64,000 nucleotides of DNA from Prasinococcaceae sp. CCMP 1430 (taxonomy: Eukaryota > Prasinodermophyta > Palmophyllophyceae > Prasinococcales > Prasinococcaceae), in the NCBI GenBank assembly GCA_013416795.1, contig RQSC01000907.1, forward strand, positions 69,144-133,143, in the 5' to 3' direction. Below the pieces are notes generated by a model. The model was not told where the DNA came from and ran no database searches. It was given only the letters and a program-made list of their open reading frames with translations. Both the position numbers and the translations under genes were made by a program. Positions 12,001 to 20,822 of the stretch are shown here, one piece after another. Position 1 is the first letter of the stretch, and each line of letters begins with the position of its first letter.

Positions 12001-14571
12001 TTGCACTTGAGACGCTTCGATTTCGACTACGAGACTATGCAACGCCTCAAACTTCGCGACCACTTTGCTTTTCCCATGGAGCTCGATCTCGAACCATACA
12101 CGGTCGAGGGCCTCGAGGCAGAAGATATGGACCAAGAGGGGGACGCTCGCAGGGCACACCTCTCTGGGAAATACCGATACGAGCTCGCTGGTGTGGTTGT
12201 GCATAGCGGCACTGCATTTGCAGGGCACTACTACTCGATTGCCCGTGACCGCGAGTCCGGGCAGTGGCTGTGCTTCGATGACACGCGCGTGACGCCGTAC
12301 GACGTCTCGCAGCTGGAGGCTGACTGCTTTGGCGGCAAGATCGAGAGCGTGGGGCAGGATGGCAACCCGATTGAGTACGACCGGCCGAACAGTGCGTACA
12401 TGCTCGTGTATGAGAAGTGCCAGAGAGTCGAGAGCGAGGCCATGGTGCTTGAGGCGCCTGCCCATCGTTCTGCCTCTCAGGGCGTATTTCTGCAGGGCGG
12501 TGCGTCTGCTGCGAATGCCGCGGCGAAGGCCGGTGCGGCTGCGGGGCCTGCACCAACGCCTGCCCCTACGCCCTCCAAGCCAGATCCACGTGCGAAGGGA
12601 GGACTTGCCCCAGTTGAGGCCGCTATCGCTGCGGCAGCAGCGGTCATTGGGACTGAGGGAGGTGAGCTCGGCAATGGTCAGTCAGACGACCACCTCAGAA
12701 AGCAGCTCCTACGCCTGGCACGCCCGCCCGTGTCAGCGAAAGATATGGGCGTGGCCATGCCCAAGTCGGTTCACCGCTGTGTGGTGGAGCGCAACCTGCG
12801 CTTAATGCATGAGCGACAGGTGCTGAATGAGTGGTACTTCAACTTTGTCCGCGACCTGCTGCATGGGGTGTTTGAGCAGGCGCGTGTCCTCAGGCAGCGC
12901 CAGCTCACAGATGACGAGGGGCGAGTCGACACTGCCTCAACAGCCGCCGAGGAGGGCGCATGGAAGCGCGTGGCTGTGGTAGCCTCCCAGGTGGCTGCCG
13001 AATTCACGTTCTCCATATGCTTGAAATCCAGCCCGACGCTTCGCTCGCCTCCTTTCTTGCAACGCTGGGGCGAGGTTTTGAACGCTCTGATCACCAATTC
13101 ACCTGCGAACATCAAGGCCATGGGGAATCGCATTGGAGCGAAGCCGGCCATGCTGCGCCAGTATGTCATGCGCTGCCAAGTGCAAGACGTGCGGGCGTAC
13201 GCCCTCAATGTGCTGCGGAGCCTGCTCTTTTGCAGCGGGCAGTTCAATGACCGGGCACTCGCGGTCGGTGCCGAGGGCGCCAGCGCCGGCCCATCTGTGG
13301 GCACCGCGCCCAGTACCGAAGTTGATGCGCGCTGCCACGCCGTCCCCCTATGGGACGCTGTGCTGGGCCTTCGCAGCGAACTCGGGGCGCCGAAGCTGCA
13401 GCAGCAGCACTTTCTCGAGCTGGCAGCCTCTGGTGTGGAGTGCAGCACATATTTGGCGTCGGTGGCCCTGGAGACCGACCTGCTCACGCGCTGCCTGCTT
13501 GTCTTTGGAAACACGCGCAGCAGCGGGAATGTGATGCCGAGCATCAAACACCAAGCCCTGCCATTGTTGCTCCGCCTGATCAAAGAGCTTGTGCGGGCGG
13601 GCATGCAGCAGGGCGCCGCTTGCGTGGATGCTGCCGGCGGAGGCCGCGGTGCGCTATCTGCATGCGATGCTGTCGCACTGGGCGCGATGCACCCTTCGCT
13701 AGAGGCACCGCGACCTGCCTACACCCCCTTTATCAGGGATGTGGCCGTGCACCTCGCCTCAAATGAGGACGTGAAGCTCACGGTGAAGCTACTATGTTGG
13801 AACAACGCGTACGCCAGCGCGCACGCCGTCAAGGGCATTCTCGCCTACATTGAGATGGCGGAGCAGACGCCGCAGGTGACTTTGGCTGCTGACGCTCTGT
13901 TCGAGCTCGTCGGGCCGAGCATGTGCAACGATTCCGCGAGGGCAACGCGCACTGCACTGGCGCTCGTCGGCGAGCGCGGTAGCGACCCCCTCGTGATCTC
14001 GCGCCGATCACTTCTGGGGTTTCTGCTCGGCGAGTCTGCGTGCGGCACTGTAGTCTATCGCGGAAGCGCCGACGCGAACGCTGCTGCAGCGGGACAGTCA
14101 GCCGGTGCCGAGCTCAACGACGCCGACACGGATGGCTCGTCACAGTTTGACAGGGAGCTGGTCCGCGAGCACCGCGCGGAGATCCTGAAGATGCTGGCGC
14201 GCCTAGTAGACTCACAGGAGTGCGAGTGCGCCAGGCAGCTCATGTCGGGACCATTGCGTGGCGCGTGGGAGCTCGCGGTCTCGTATTGCGAGACGGATCT
14301 GACAGACCTCGCGGCAGAGAGCACCCCTTTCGACGTGCAGCCGCAAGCAAGCATCGGCAGCGACGCGGCGAGCGCTCTGGACGCCATTCGCGCGTTCCTC
14401 GACGTGCAGCCTGTGGGCATCGCCCGGCAGGCGAGTGGGGCGGCCGAGCGACGACACGTGCGAGCGGCGGGTGGGTCACCGAACACCCAACCAGCCCACC
14501 CACCTGTCGGCGATTTGGACGAGCTCCTCGACGAAGATGACGAGGAAGCTGAGGACGGGGACAGCGGCTGA
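6055..14571 (+). CDS. USP9X-like: USP9X/FAF-type ubiquitin carboxyl-terminal hydrolase (C19)
   Basis: A single uninterrupted 2838-codon frame. The catalytic domain spans about residues 1780-2122. Its Cys box is GLQNAGATCYMNSVIQQL with Cys1790, and its His box is GTAFAGHYYSIARD with His2058. The subfamily marks match USP9X: CPHRSEREE, YVRGELLEGDNAYNCDKC and MELDLEPYTVEGL. Residues about 1168-1245 look like the FAF ubiquitin-like domain (FRVQVTHMNTPEAFSVP). The rest is long helical-repeat scaffold, acidic at both ends (tail LDELLDEDDEEAEDGDSG). Enzymes of this family remove ubiquitin from monoubiquitinated substrates in trafficking and signalling. Zinc-finger cysteines appear only partly conserved. 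It is convergent with TAF1, 94 bp away. The absence of introns in 8.5 kb is notable but not unique here. Confidence 0.92.
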   Translation: MAGSPEYVELTGSSDDSDGNAADAQGGRVARMALTPPPRGQKPTGSEHAPEGLGNAQRGGKDTPPLVVCSDTPPSPDIDGQQEDAPALMVQLSDGGRSRDASGSDASGSGSRRASDDDDAAASGDGHLATARAQMALALARQRSPGQVRRKRTRAVPVFPQDAFETVGEGLLRFPWMVYPKHLATCLIAAAKVARRERGRVMRGRLEGEEPPPPQRTDASGNLEGIPAALRRLCIDLAPDSFEKCFDDSALKNWDDNIQCNILEAAIGLGELVVARLALHSARNEAIEDEEGGEVPPWSAPDEGEDLAALLGALARTFDVGSLFHRHHRHDPTFPGAASLAAQDAVYRSAEISAAVGIVRGAGNPGTPYEGGIGCFARPAAAGGPGSLVRMRSRTASGLEGSGTRLFSPSKRPQVGDVGSLGLSSDEEDSYEEDSLGGASMGKVGRPLAENTMAAHLVEVFCSCGGLKLIVEWLDQLPPVQELEPLLHVLASASSLWTDAAVHSFDAQCFKVLERVMHAFTEIMDAEGPADSADGDSLFVASLADANDGSLATVSQALEHLERIIALSVGEKNAGAQVARVRCGLVEMLLAGAPSFRKQLTAVRELSKLLGRVSALNVVESGPASEHAQGASVPSVLEWLESKGVLKTILRSNFHHRQYVEQVANVMLFLVQEGALREEHLADIWGVVEDPEQHDSVKTTTLGLLTTLAWHFNTAQLDALFARFESILVRGDSRSALRAVDAMEALVGDRDSSGLMTDRVVELLWRALVGNGQHCGTSDDDVAAALIDALSGATLKAGQPSKDTSGVVSIHTCGVREKLINRAVAVLARPGATARCLGLLRALLRLYPSSIACSGSVVNLQAFEDTRAERLQVLQENLQLTERLVDLVCRRPLTGGVETRDCELLLEFLDFVLTSADGRILLSEECTSRLWDVLVGDGAAGPLADYGLQWVSKLLKGKPLLDASALRALLRALEGLRSSALAESALYCVLASFVWANVQGSQKLRMGDDINLVGGDMTEFASAAAILTEVSGAACGAPPSQASAGLPSHDSLSADDVALDGFEVVWRAALEAPHTELVVYCQRLICHLYMSAACSAAADDCSGFAEICARFISVCTGELRGKSPSNDAVTALRTERALQMLRIFLDMCELQRWEVRPTAHGTSFAAPPFRVQVTHMNTPEAFSVPSNVSLAHFSEAVLARFKIDRTGVRAVLSQHGIRIAGDGLPLSALGVNREASLQLAVEPAPSAQEAACLPASAHPGAIVAGDASVFDLLYNLDACGSASVRSSASLLLGRLPTDPRLLRVCDELAQSSANVGEDLFGRLFREGVPLLYALQVLHAALSPDASQDFGRRAQLLNALTRCNARAKLIEVLETIGGNATAAHRDALRVQTAVYSAASVLDVLMHHSETTRGDPNASEELQCDRDAEDTAAALAYLSVSRRLPVVTGTPSATDALASVGAGIMHSVEGCGECSVVQAFLYKTCFEGVMRRAHGRGRLPNVLRQLLDADKTGELIASLLLETESGTSRRALTRALHAALSQEFKDCASATKTAGQGTENVEGASIDSGAEPILRREVLEVLKLLAPFRQQASDYRVSCNEYFWLLSWACENVPFEGDGSAVARDAGRLLCAIANDESKFLMQEPTENGEEDAYVRGRLHLMSKVCKQLYRRRLLSGSLAAHAATLLVARWLFPEGLLLSPEAMESITGDGCGGVPATVPGTRLCDLTRANAYQLLSGLCQDSPEALRTTLVCLRCVHFHGGADIVGWEKLPAQCSRSHSTRVGLQNAGATCYMNSVIQQLFMQPQVRARVQAVPEPACHDERTESVLYQLQSVFGALQGTSADFHQPQGFWNAFRDYDGTPVDLREHQDAVEFFTRLVDQVDEEARRKDGKSEGFVPPISGVLGGTFAQQVFGRTCPHRSEREEPFQAITLEVQGFDSLHESLAAYVRGELLEGDNAYNCDKCGAKVSALKRVCVRRAPRTLLLHLRRFDFDYETMQRLKLRDHFAFPMELDLEPYTVEGLEAEDMDQEGDARRAHLSGKYRYELAGVVVHSGTAFAGHYYSIARDRESGQWLCFDDTRVTPYDVSQLEADCFGGKIESVGQDGNPIEYDRPNSAYMLVYEKCQRVESEAMVLEAPAHRSASQGVFLQGGASAANAAAKAGAAAGPAPTPAPTPSKPDPRAKGGLAPVEAAIAAAAAVIGTEGGELGNGQSDDHLRKQLLRLARPPVSAKDMGVAMPKSVHRCVVERNLRLMHERQVLNEWYFNFVRDLLHGVFEQARVLRQRQLTDDEGRVDTASTAAEEGAWKRVAVVASQVAAEFTFSICLKSSPTLRSPPFLQRWGEVLNALITNSPANIKAMGNRIGAKPAMLRQYVMRCQVQDVRAYALNVLRSLLFCSGQFNDRALAVGAEGASAGPSVGTAPSTEVDARCHAVPLWDAVLGLRSELGAPKLQQQHFLELAASGVECSTYLASVALETDLLTRCLLVFGNTRSSGNVMPSIKHQALPLLLRLIKELVRAGMQQGAACVDAAGGGRGALSACDAVALGAMHPSLEAPRPAYTPFIRDVAVHLASNEDVKLTVKLLCWNNAYASAHAVKGILAYIEMAEQTPQVTLAADALFELVGPSMCNDSARATRTALALVGERGSDPLVISRRSLLGFLLGESACGTVVYRGSADANAAAAGQSAGAELNDADTDGSSQFDRELVREHRAEILKMLARLVDSQECECARQLMSGPLRGAWELAVSYCETDLTDLAAESTPFDVQPQASIGSDAASALDAIRAFLDVQPVGIARQASGAAERRHVRAAGGSPNTQPAHPPVGDLDELLDEDDEEAEDGDSG

Positions 14572-14600
14572 CAAAATCGGGAGGGACTTATCATGTGTAC

Positions 14601-14622
14601 ATGCTTGTAAAATTACAAAGGC
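14601..14622. terminator. Palindromic TGTAA-type 3' processing signal shared by two convergent genes
   Basis: The short gap between the USP9X-like stop and the TAF1 stop contains cttgtaaaattacaaag. TGTAA is therefore present on both strands a few bases apart, in correct orientation for each gene. TGTAA is the known near-upstream polyadenylation element of green algae. Its use here is inferred. Confidence 0.4.
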
Positions 14623-14665
14623 CCGGGGTTTGCCCCCACAAGGGGCTCGCAAAGCATGGCAGTCA

Positions 14666-17600
14666 TCACGGTGCCGGTGCTTTGGGCTTGAACTTGAACT
14701 TCAGTTTAGCCTTGGGGCCCGGCGGGTCCTGCTGCTGCGTAGCAGGGAGTGAGGCCGTGGGCGCCTCCGGCGCTGAAGGCTGGGCTGAGGGTGCCGCCAG
14801 CGCCTGCCCTGCGGCCGCCGCCTCCCTGCGCAGGTCTTCCCTGCCGGTATGAAGCATTTCTTCGGCTGAGTTGCGCAGCCACTCGAGCGCGGGTAGCGAG
14901 TTGTACTGAAAGCAGTTGTCACGGACAAGCTGCAGGTCATCCAGCGCAGCATCCAATGAGGTATACCCACGCGAGCGGTTGCGTGCGGACATGGTCGACA
15001 GGTCCATGGGTTGACTGATCACCGCGCTATAACCCGGCGCAATGTCATCGGTCACAGGGTTCAAGAAGGCTTGGAAGCGTGCATGGGGGGCCTGCACGAG
15101 ACCGAAAAGCACGCGTGCGATCGCGTCGGTCACCGCGTCCCCAGACCCGCCGCCGTGGTCCTCGACGGTCGCCGCCTGCGGCGCAGCCACTGCCTGCGCA
15201 CGCGCGCGCTTTGAGCTCAAACCGCTATCGCCATCAGAAGGCCTCTCGCGCTTCTTGCCCTTGGGCGCGGCGGAGAGCTTCGCGGAGAAAGAGAATTTGG
15301 TGCCTGCAGTCTTGATGGGCCCGTCCTTCTTCTCCCCACCACCGCGCAACTTTTGCTGCGCCTGTTCGACCTCCCTGCGAAACTTTGGGTCTGCCGCCAT
15401 TTTGGCCTCAAGTTCCTGCTGCTGTTTGATTTTTTTGTCGATCTGCGCTTGCGTACGCCTCTTCTTCTCCTTGAGCTTGCGCCTATCCTTGACGGCGAGT
15501 TTGCGGGCGAGCAGGTCGTCCGCCAGAGCGCCTGCGTCGGCCTCTTCGAGGTCAACGTCGCCTTCTATCTTTGCCGCGGCGTTCGCCTTGGTGAGCCCGG
15601 CCTTCGCCCGCTTCTTCACCCCCGCCACCCGCGCCATCCACTCGCGGACTTTGGACGGGTCGCGAATCTCCACGACCTTCTGAGAGGGCGCATCGTTCGC
15701 GCCCTCCTTGGCGGGGACGTTGTATGTAAGCCGAACGAAGCGCTGCTTCTTGACGCGGCGTGGGGCCGTGTCGTCCGCGTCAGCGCCCTCGCCGTCTGCG
15801 CCAGCAGTGCCAGCCGCCCCCGCGCCGGCGGCGCCTGTGATGAGGCCACCCTTGCGCATCTCCTCGAGCAGCTTCGCCTCCTCGGCTTCCTTCTCGGCCT
15901 CATCACGTTGGTCCTCCTTCTTGGCCTCCTTGTCAAGCAGCTCCTCGAGGTCATCGGCAAAAGATTCGAGGTCCGAGCCGCTATCTTCGCCCTCGCTGTC
16001 GCCGCGTACGCCCTTAAGGAACGCATATTGGCCATCAAAGAGCTCCTGGCACTTGCGCGTGTGCTGGCGCTGCTGGCGAACGACATTGACGTCCGAGCCA
16101 CGAGCGAAGTGGTGTGTACCCGCAGCGCCGGCCTCCACTGCGGCGGTACTGAGCTGGCGCACCAGATTGATGCGGTCCCACCGGGCCAGCTGCAGGATCT
16201 CCGCGTCGGAGACGCCGTAGCGACGCAGGATGGCTCGAGCGGCATCCATGGTCAGACGGCGCAGGTCGTTGTTGGTGCCTGTGATGGCCTGGCGCTTCGA
16301 CCCACGCCTCGTTTTCTTGCCGCGCTCGTCAACCGCCGGTTTCTTTGGCTCGGCCTTCGTCTTCTTGATGCCGTCCGGATCTTCGCCGGGCGCGAGCTTG
16401 CGCAGATAGCTGATGCCCTTGCCGCGGCCGGTGGGGTCACCGGCGCCCCCGAGCTGCATTTGGCCGTTGCCCCCAACTGTGCTCAGGAAGTTGGCGCTGA
16501 TGTTCCAGGGAGTCAGCTGAAGCTCGCGAAGGATATTGATGGCCACTTGCCGCGCCTCGCTGTCCTCGGGTAGCTGCGCGATCGCGTCTCGCAGGCCGTC
16601 GGGTGTCACACCCTCCTCGCTCGTGTCTACGCCGACGGCCTCGAGCCGCGCGCACGCCGAAAGCATCGCCTCCTGAGCGCACGCCATCTCCGGCGTGCAC
16701 ATGCGGCGAATCTCGGCCTCAGCCGGGATGACGAACCCCGGCTTGAGCCGGAAGAACATGGGTCCCCCATCGCGAATCAGATCAGTGCAGTGGCGCACGC
16801 GCCTGCGAATGTGTTCGTCTTTCAGCGGTTTGAACGTGCTGTACACGTCGGTGCACTTGATCTGCGGAGGTGCCACGCCAGGAGGCACCACGGCGGGGCC
16901 CGGTTTCTTGTCTGCCTTGAGCAGCTTCCGGAATTCGCGATACATGTACGCGAGAAGACGCGTCTCTTCAAACTGCTGTGCCGCCTTCGATGCTGGCTTG
17001 AAGACCTCCAGTTTGGGCTCTTGCTGTCCGACGGCGTGTGCGCGATCGATGAGACGCAGTGACAGATGACCGTCGGTGTGACGCACTAGCAAGAAGTCGC
17101 TCGGGCGAGGATCTTGGCCCGCCGCGGGCGCGCGCGCAAGCGAAGTCTCCAGCGAGCACATTGCATGACCCGGATGGACATCGGCAATGAAGGGGGAGTC
17201 CTCTTCTTTGTCGAGGAACTGCCAACTAGCGAGCGAGCCGGCGTCTTGCCTCTGCTTGAGGGAAGGCATGTCTGCCCCGCCCTTGCGACGGTACCATGCG
17301 TTGTACCGCCCACCCATGCCTCGCCCCGAGAGCATCAATGGGAACTCCTCCGTGTACTCGAAGAGCACCACCCTGCCGTCCTCCGCGCTGAGATTCTTCT
17401 CGCGTTGGAACGCTGCTGGCGGGCACACGGGCCGGTCGTCGTCGGGAACGCGGCGATCGGGTAGCAGGGTAAGCTGCGTCGCGCTGGCCACCAGCTTCGA
17501 GTTGTCAACAATTCCCTGGGCGCCGAGGGTGAGGTCAGGCCGCAGCTCCGTGCCGCGGTAGTACAGGCGTAGTGGCGGTGCCGCTAGCGACGCCACAGCG

Positions 17601-19501
17601 GCTTGGCCATTCCACCAATGTTGTGCCAGCGATTCAATGAACACAGAGGTTGGCGAATTGAGATCACAGGCGGCCCTCGTCGAGCGGCCAGCCAGCGTGC
17701 GCACGAGCACCTTTGTCCCCGTGCCTTTGGCCTGCGCACCCTTCTTGTTCGGAGCCTCTCTCGTCGAGGCAGCTGCCGCATCCCAAGTGGACCTCGGCCG
17801 GTGGGCGCGCTCCAGCCTGCGCATCTGCTCCCCAGTGCCAAAAGCCGGCGGCATCGTGAGGAGCTTGAGGGCCGGGATTGCGTGGGCCACACGCGTACGC
17901 GCGCTGCCGCCAGGGTTCTGGCTCTTGTCCTTTTTCTTCTTCGCAGTGTACACCAGATCCGACGACACATTGAACGCATCGTCCGGCAGGTCCTCGGCCG
18001 CCAGCACTTGATTCGCCGGCGGGGGGGGCGCCAGTACGACCGTGGCCCCTCCGAGCCTGACCTCTCCTATCGCATCGTGCGTGGTCGCCTCAAATGACAG
18101 CCAAGGGTCATTTAGGTCTGGCATGCACGGGTCGTCTGCCTGCGCGTCGCCTTCGACGGCACGCTCGACCGCCTGGTCCAGCCACTCCTCGCTGCGCAGT
18201 GCTGCGTTGCATCGGTACGGATCGCTACTGCCTGTCAATCTCACGGCCGCTTTCTCCTCCGTCTCGCCCCACAGCGTAGTTGCTCCCGCCTGGCCGGCGA
18301 GGTGGCGCCGCAGCTCGAGTTCTACGCGCACTGCTTCTGCCTCAGCCTCGCTGTCTCCATCATCGTCAGCGTCGTAGTCGAAGTCGTTGGCATTTTCGCG
18401 GATCCTGCCCTTGCGTCCGTCGCCCCGCGAGCCGAGCGCCTCACACGTGACCACAGTGGGGGGCACGGTTCTGTGGGTGAGCGCCCGCTCTTTCTGCCGC
18501 TCTTTGGGAGCGGCATCAGGGCGCTCGTCCATTGCCGCGTCCCACGCCCCGTCAGCTTGCTCGCCTGTTCTTCCACCGTCAGCAGGACACACGGGGCGAT
18601 CAGACAGGGCGAGTCCGCCGGCCTCCCCATCTTGCTGCATCATGTCGGCCTCGTCGCTGTCAAATTCCTGGCTGTCGGCCACAGTCGACCGTGACCCGTC
18701 GCCATCGCTGCCCCACGCGATGTTGTCCTCCCAGCGGCTCTGATCCAGGAGCGAGTACCCCGCTGCGAGGGCCACCATCGAGCCGGGGGGGGCGGGCGCC
18801 CCCGCCCCCGACGACCAACGTTCTGCCGTAGCGGGGCGCGGCGTCGCCTGCATGAGCGCCTCAGCCAGCACCAGCGGTCTCGCGCCCGGCTTGCGCTTGC
18901 TGCGACCGGCGTCTTTGGCCTTGTGCTGGCTACCATCGTCCTTGGGTGGCTGCTCCTCCTCGGCGGCGTTCGCGGCGTTCTTCTCGCGTCGGCGCCGCGC
19001 CCCTCCTCCGCCCCCACCGACGAGCGCGGGGACATCATCGTCGCTCTCGTCCCCGCTCTGCTTGGCTCGCTGAGTCGCCTCGTCGGCCGCCGTGCGCGCG
19101 AGCGCACGAGCGCGCTTCGCCGCCTTCCGGTGCTTCTTCGTGTTGAGGGCGCCGCGCATCGACGCGTCGCGCGGTGCCGACAGCGCGTCCTGCAGCGCCG
19201 TGTACTGCAGGATCTGTGTGCCACCGCTCCCGCGGAAGAGGACCGGCAGTGCTTTTGTCACGCCGCCCACAGTCAAGTGCGCCTTGTTCGCGCCTGCGCC
19301 GCTGGCGATCGCGCCAAGGGCGGACGGACCTGCGGGCGCCATCAACGACACGAGCGGTGCGCCTGCTGCGGTGGCTTCTGGTGCCGCCAGCGACACCAAC
19401 GGCTGCTGCCCCTGCGCGCTCGGAGGTGGCTCCGTCTCATCGACGCGCATCGCGCCCTCGTCCTCCATGAGCGCCATGAAACCACCGCCATTGTCCTCCA
19501 T
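14666..19501 (-). CDS. TAF1: Transcription initiation factor TFIID subunit 1
   Basis: A single 1611-codon frame. An acidic/basic N-terminus is followed by a ubiquitin-like domain at about residues 595-680 (starting KVLVRTLAGRS and ending VASATQLTLLP), as in plant TAF1/HAF1. The TAF1 core (DUF3591) follows from about 710, with FEYTEEFPLMLSGRGMGGR, LLVRHTDGHLSLR and ETRLLAYMYREFRKL. It continues through NISANFLSTV, then a Lys/Glu-rich coiled region and one bromodomain at about 1457-1545 (QPMDLSTMSARNRSRGYTSL...NCFQYNS). The protein is the TFIID scaffold that contacts TBP and core promoters and reads acetylated histones. I see no CCHC zinc knuckle and only one bromodomain (animals have two). ATG 19501 is the first Met, and the frame has no competing start. 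Confidence 0.93.
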   Translation of the reverse strand: MEDNGGGFMALMEDEGAMRVDETEPPPSAQGQQPLVSLAAPEATAAGAPLVSLMAPAGPSALGAIASGAGANKAHLTVGGVTKALPVLFRGSGGTQILQYTALQDALSAPRDASMRGALNTKKHRKAAKRARALARTAADEATQRAKQSGDESDDDVPALVGGGGGGARRRREKNAANAAEEEQPPKDDGSQHKAKDAGRSKRKPGARPLVLAEALMQATPRPATAERWSSGAGAPAPPGSMVALAAGYSLLDQSRWEDNIAWGSDGDGSRSTVADSQEFDSDEADMMQQDGEAGGLALSDRPVCPADGGRTGEQADGAWDAAMDERPDAAPKERQKERALTHRTVPPTVVTCEALGSRGDGRKGRIRENANDFDYDADDDGDSEAEAEAVRVELELRRHLAGQAGATTLWGETEEKAAVRLTGSSDPYRCNAALRSEEWLDQAVERAVEGDAQADDPCMPDLNDPWLSFEATTHDAIGEVRLGGATVVLAPPPPANQVLAAEDLPDDAFNVSSDLVYTAKKKKDKSQNPGGSARTRVAHAIPALKLLTMPPAFGTGEQMRRLERAHRPRSTWDAAAASTREAPNKKGAQAKGTGTKVLVRTLAGRSTRAACDLNSPTSVFIESLAQHWWNGQAAVASLAAPPLRLYYRGTELRPDLTLGAQGIVDNSKLVASATQLTLLPDRRVPDDDRPVCPPAAFQREKNLSAEDGRVVLFEYTEEFPLMLSGRGMGGRYNAWYRRKGGADMPSLKQRQDAGSLASWQFLDKEEDSPFIADVHPGHAMCSLETSLARAPAAGQDPRPSDFLLVRHTDGHLSLRLIDRAHAVGQQEPKLEVFKPASKAAQQFEETRLLAYMYREFRKLLKADKKPGPAVVPPGVAPPQIKCTDVYSTFKPLKDEHIRRRVRHCTDLIRDGGPMFFRLKPGFVIPAEAEIRRMCTPEMACAQEAMLSACARLEAVGVDTSEEGVTPDGLRDAIAQLPEDSEARQVAINILRELQLTPWNISANFLSTVGGNGQMQLGGAGDPTGRGKGISYLRKLAPGEDPDGIKKTKAEPKKPAVDERGKKTRRGSKRQAITGTNNDLRRLTMDAARAILRRYGVSDAEILQLARWDRINLVRQLSTAAVEAGAAGTHHFARGSDVNVVRQQRQHTRKCQELFDGQYAFLKGVRGDSEGEDSGSDLESFADDLEELLDKEAKKEDQRDEAEKEAEEAKLLEEMRKGGLITGAAGAGAAGTAGADGEGADADDTAPRRVKKQRFVRLTYNVPAKEGANDAPSQKVVEIRDPSKVREWMARVAGVKKRAKAGLTKANAAAKIEGDVDLEEADAGALADDLLARKLAVKDRRKLKEKKRRTQAQIDKKIKQQQELEAKMAADPKFRREVEQAQQKLRGGGEKKDGPIKTAGTKFSFSAKLSAAPKGKKRERPSDGDSGLSSKRARAQAVAAPQAATVEDHGGGSGDAVTDAIARVLFGLVQAPHARFQAFLNPVTDDIAPGYSAVISQPMDLSTMSARNRSRGYTSLDAALDDLQLVRDNCFQYNSLPALEWLRNSAEEMLHTGREDLRREAAAAGQALAAPSAQPSAPEAPTASLPATQQQDPPGPKAKLKFKFKPKAPAP

Positions 19502-20822
19502 TGCTGCCGGGCCGGCCGCGCTTGCGCTGCGCGCTTAGGGCACCGCGAGGACGAGCCGGGCGGCCGCGGGCCGCCGGCCTCAACCTCTCGCCGCCCTGCC
19601 CCCTCCCCCCCACACACACGCACGCACACACAAACGCCCCCACCCCGCAAAGCACCGCCACCACCACCGGACTCGACTCGTGCGGGCGGGACGGGATCGA
19701 CGAGCGATCTGATCCGGTCCGGGCCTGGCCTCCGCCCCCTCCGTAGCGCCCTGCCGCCGCGCCTCCGCGCGCCGCGCCGCCCGCCCAGCCCGCGGCGGGC
19801 GCGCCAGCGACTCGGAGTGGCGCGCGGCGCAGCGCGCACAACGCGCGGGAGGGGACAGGGCACCGACCGGATGGGCGGCAGGCCATACAAAGCCAAACGC
19901 GGCCGGGACGAAAAAAAAAAAAAAAAAAAAAAAAAGCCGATCCCGATCCCGATCCCGCCGACCGGCCGGCCGGTCGTGCGCGCATCCGCATCACCGACCG
20001 GCCGACCGGCCCATGTTTTCCCAGGCGGTGGATAGGGACTGCCCACCAACCAACCCACCAACGCGAGGCCCGCGGGGCGGCTCGCTGTCTGCGGCGGGGC
20101 ATCCGACCGAACCCCCGCGCGACCCTGACTGACCGACCGACGAGCGAGGGGATGGATGGCCGCCATCGGACGGGCGGGTGGGAAAAGTTTTCGTCGGAGA
20201 CGCACGCGCCTGGCTCCATCGATCTGCGCCCGGGCACGATGGGTCGGTCGGTCGGTGGGCGGGAGCAGGTTGGCGAGCGACGAGCTGGGCGAGGCTTGGC
20301 GCCCCGCCCCGTCCGTCCGTCCGACGTGTCAGGCGCCTCCTTTGGTTTTGATGGGTGGCGCCGCGCGCGCGCGGGCGGGGCGGCCGCCACGTCACGGGGG
20401 CGAGGGCGCGCGTTTCGCGTTTCGCAGGCGCTGGCGCCGGGGGGGGGGGGGGGGGGGGAAGAGGGAGAGCGGCGCTCGCCACACCGCAGGCTTCAAGCGC
20501 GAAGAGCGCGCCTGGCGGGTACACACGCGCGCCGCAGGCACGAGGCAGAGGGAGGGCAGGAAGGGGAGGGGGGGGGTCGCCGGGAGCGCGGCGCGGCGGC
20601 GCACTCCGCCCTCCGCGCTCGCTCGCTCCGCGATTTGTACCGCCTGGCGCAGGTGGGGCGCAGGCGCCTCGGCGCCCGGGTGGCCGGGGGGTGGGAGGTT
20701 GGTCGCGAGCGCGCTGCGCGCCACGCGGCGCGGCGGCAGAGCAAGGAAGGCGAGAGAGGGGCGAGGGAGGGAAAGGCGCCGCGCCCGCGCCGCGTGCCTC
20801 GCGGACGGCGGCGCGAGCGGCC
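19502..20822. promoter_or_regulatory. Divergent intergenic region TAF1 / SnRK1 with homopolymer runs
   Basis: A 1.3-kb gap without a supported gene. It contains a run of 25 A (19911-19935), tandem GATCCC and CCGGCCGG words just after it, GGTCGGTCGGTCGG at 20241-20257, and a run of 20 G (20439-20458). The open frames crossing it are GC-driven and do not resemble proteins. It presumably carries both promoters. Confidence 0.5.

Noticed and set aside
20152-20822. N-terminal extension of SnRK1 in the long open frame
   Set aside because: It is a low-complexity Arg/Gly/Ala reading. The conserved kinase N-lobe is supplied only by the exon at 20823-20960.
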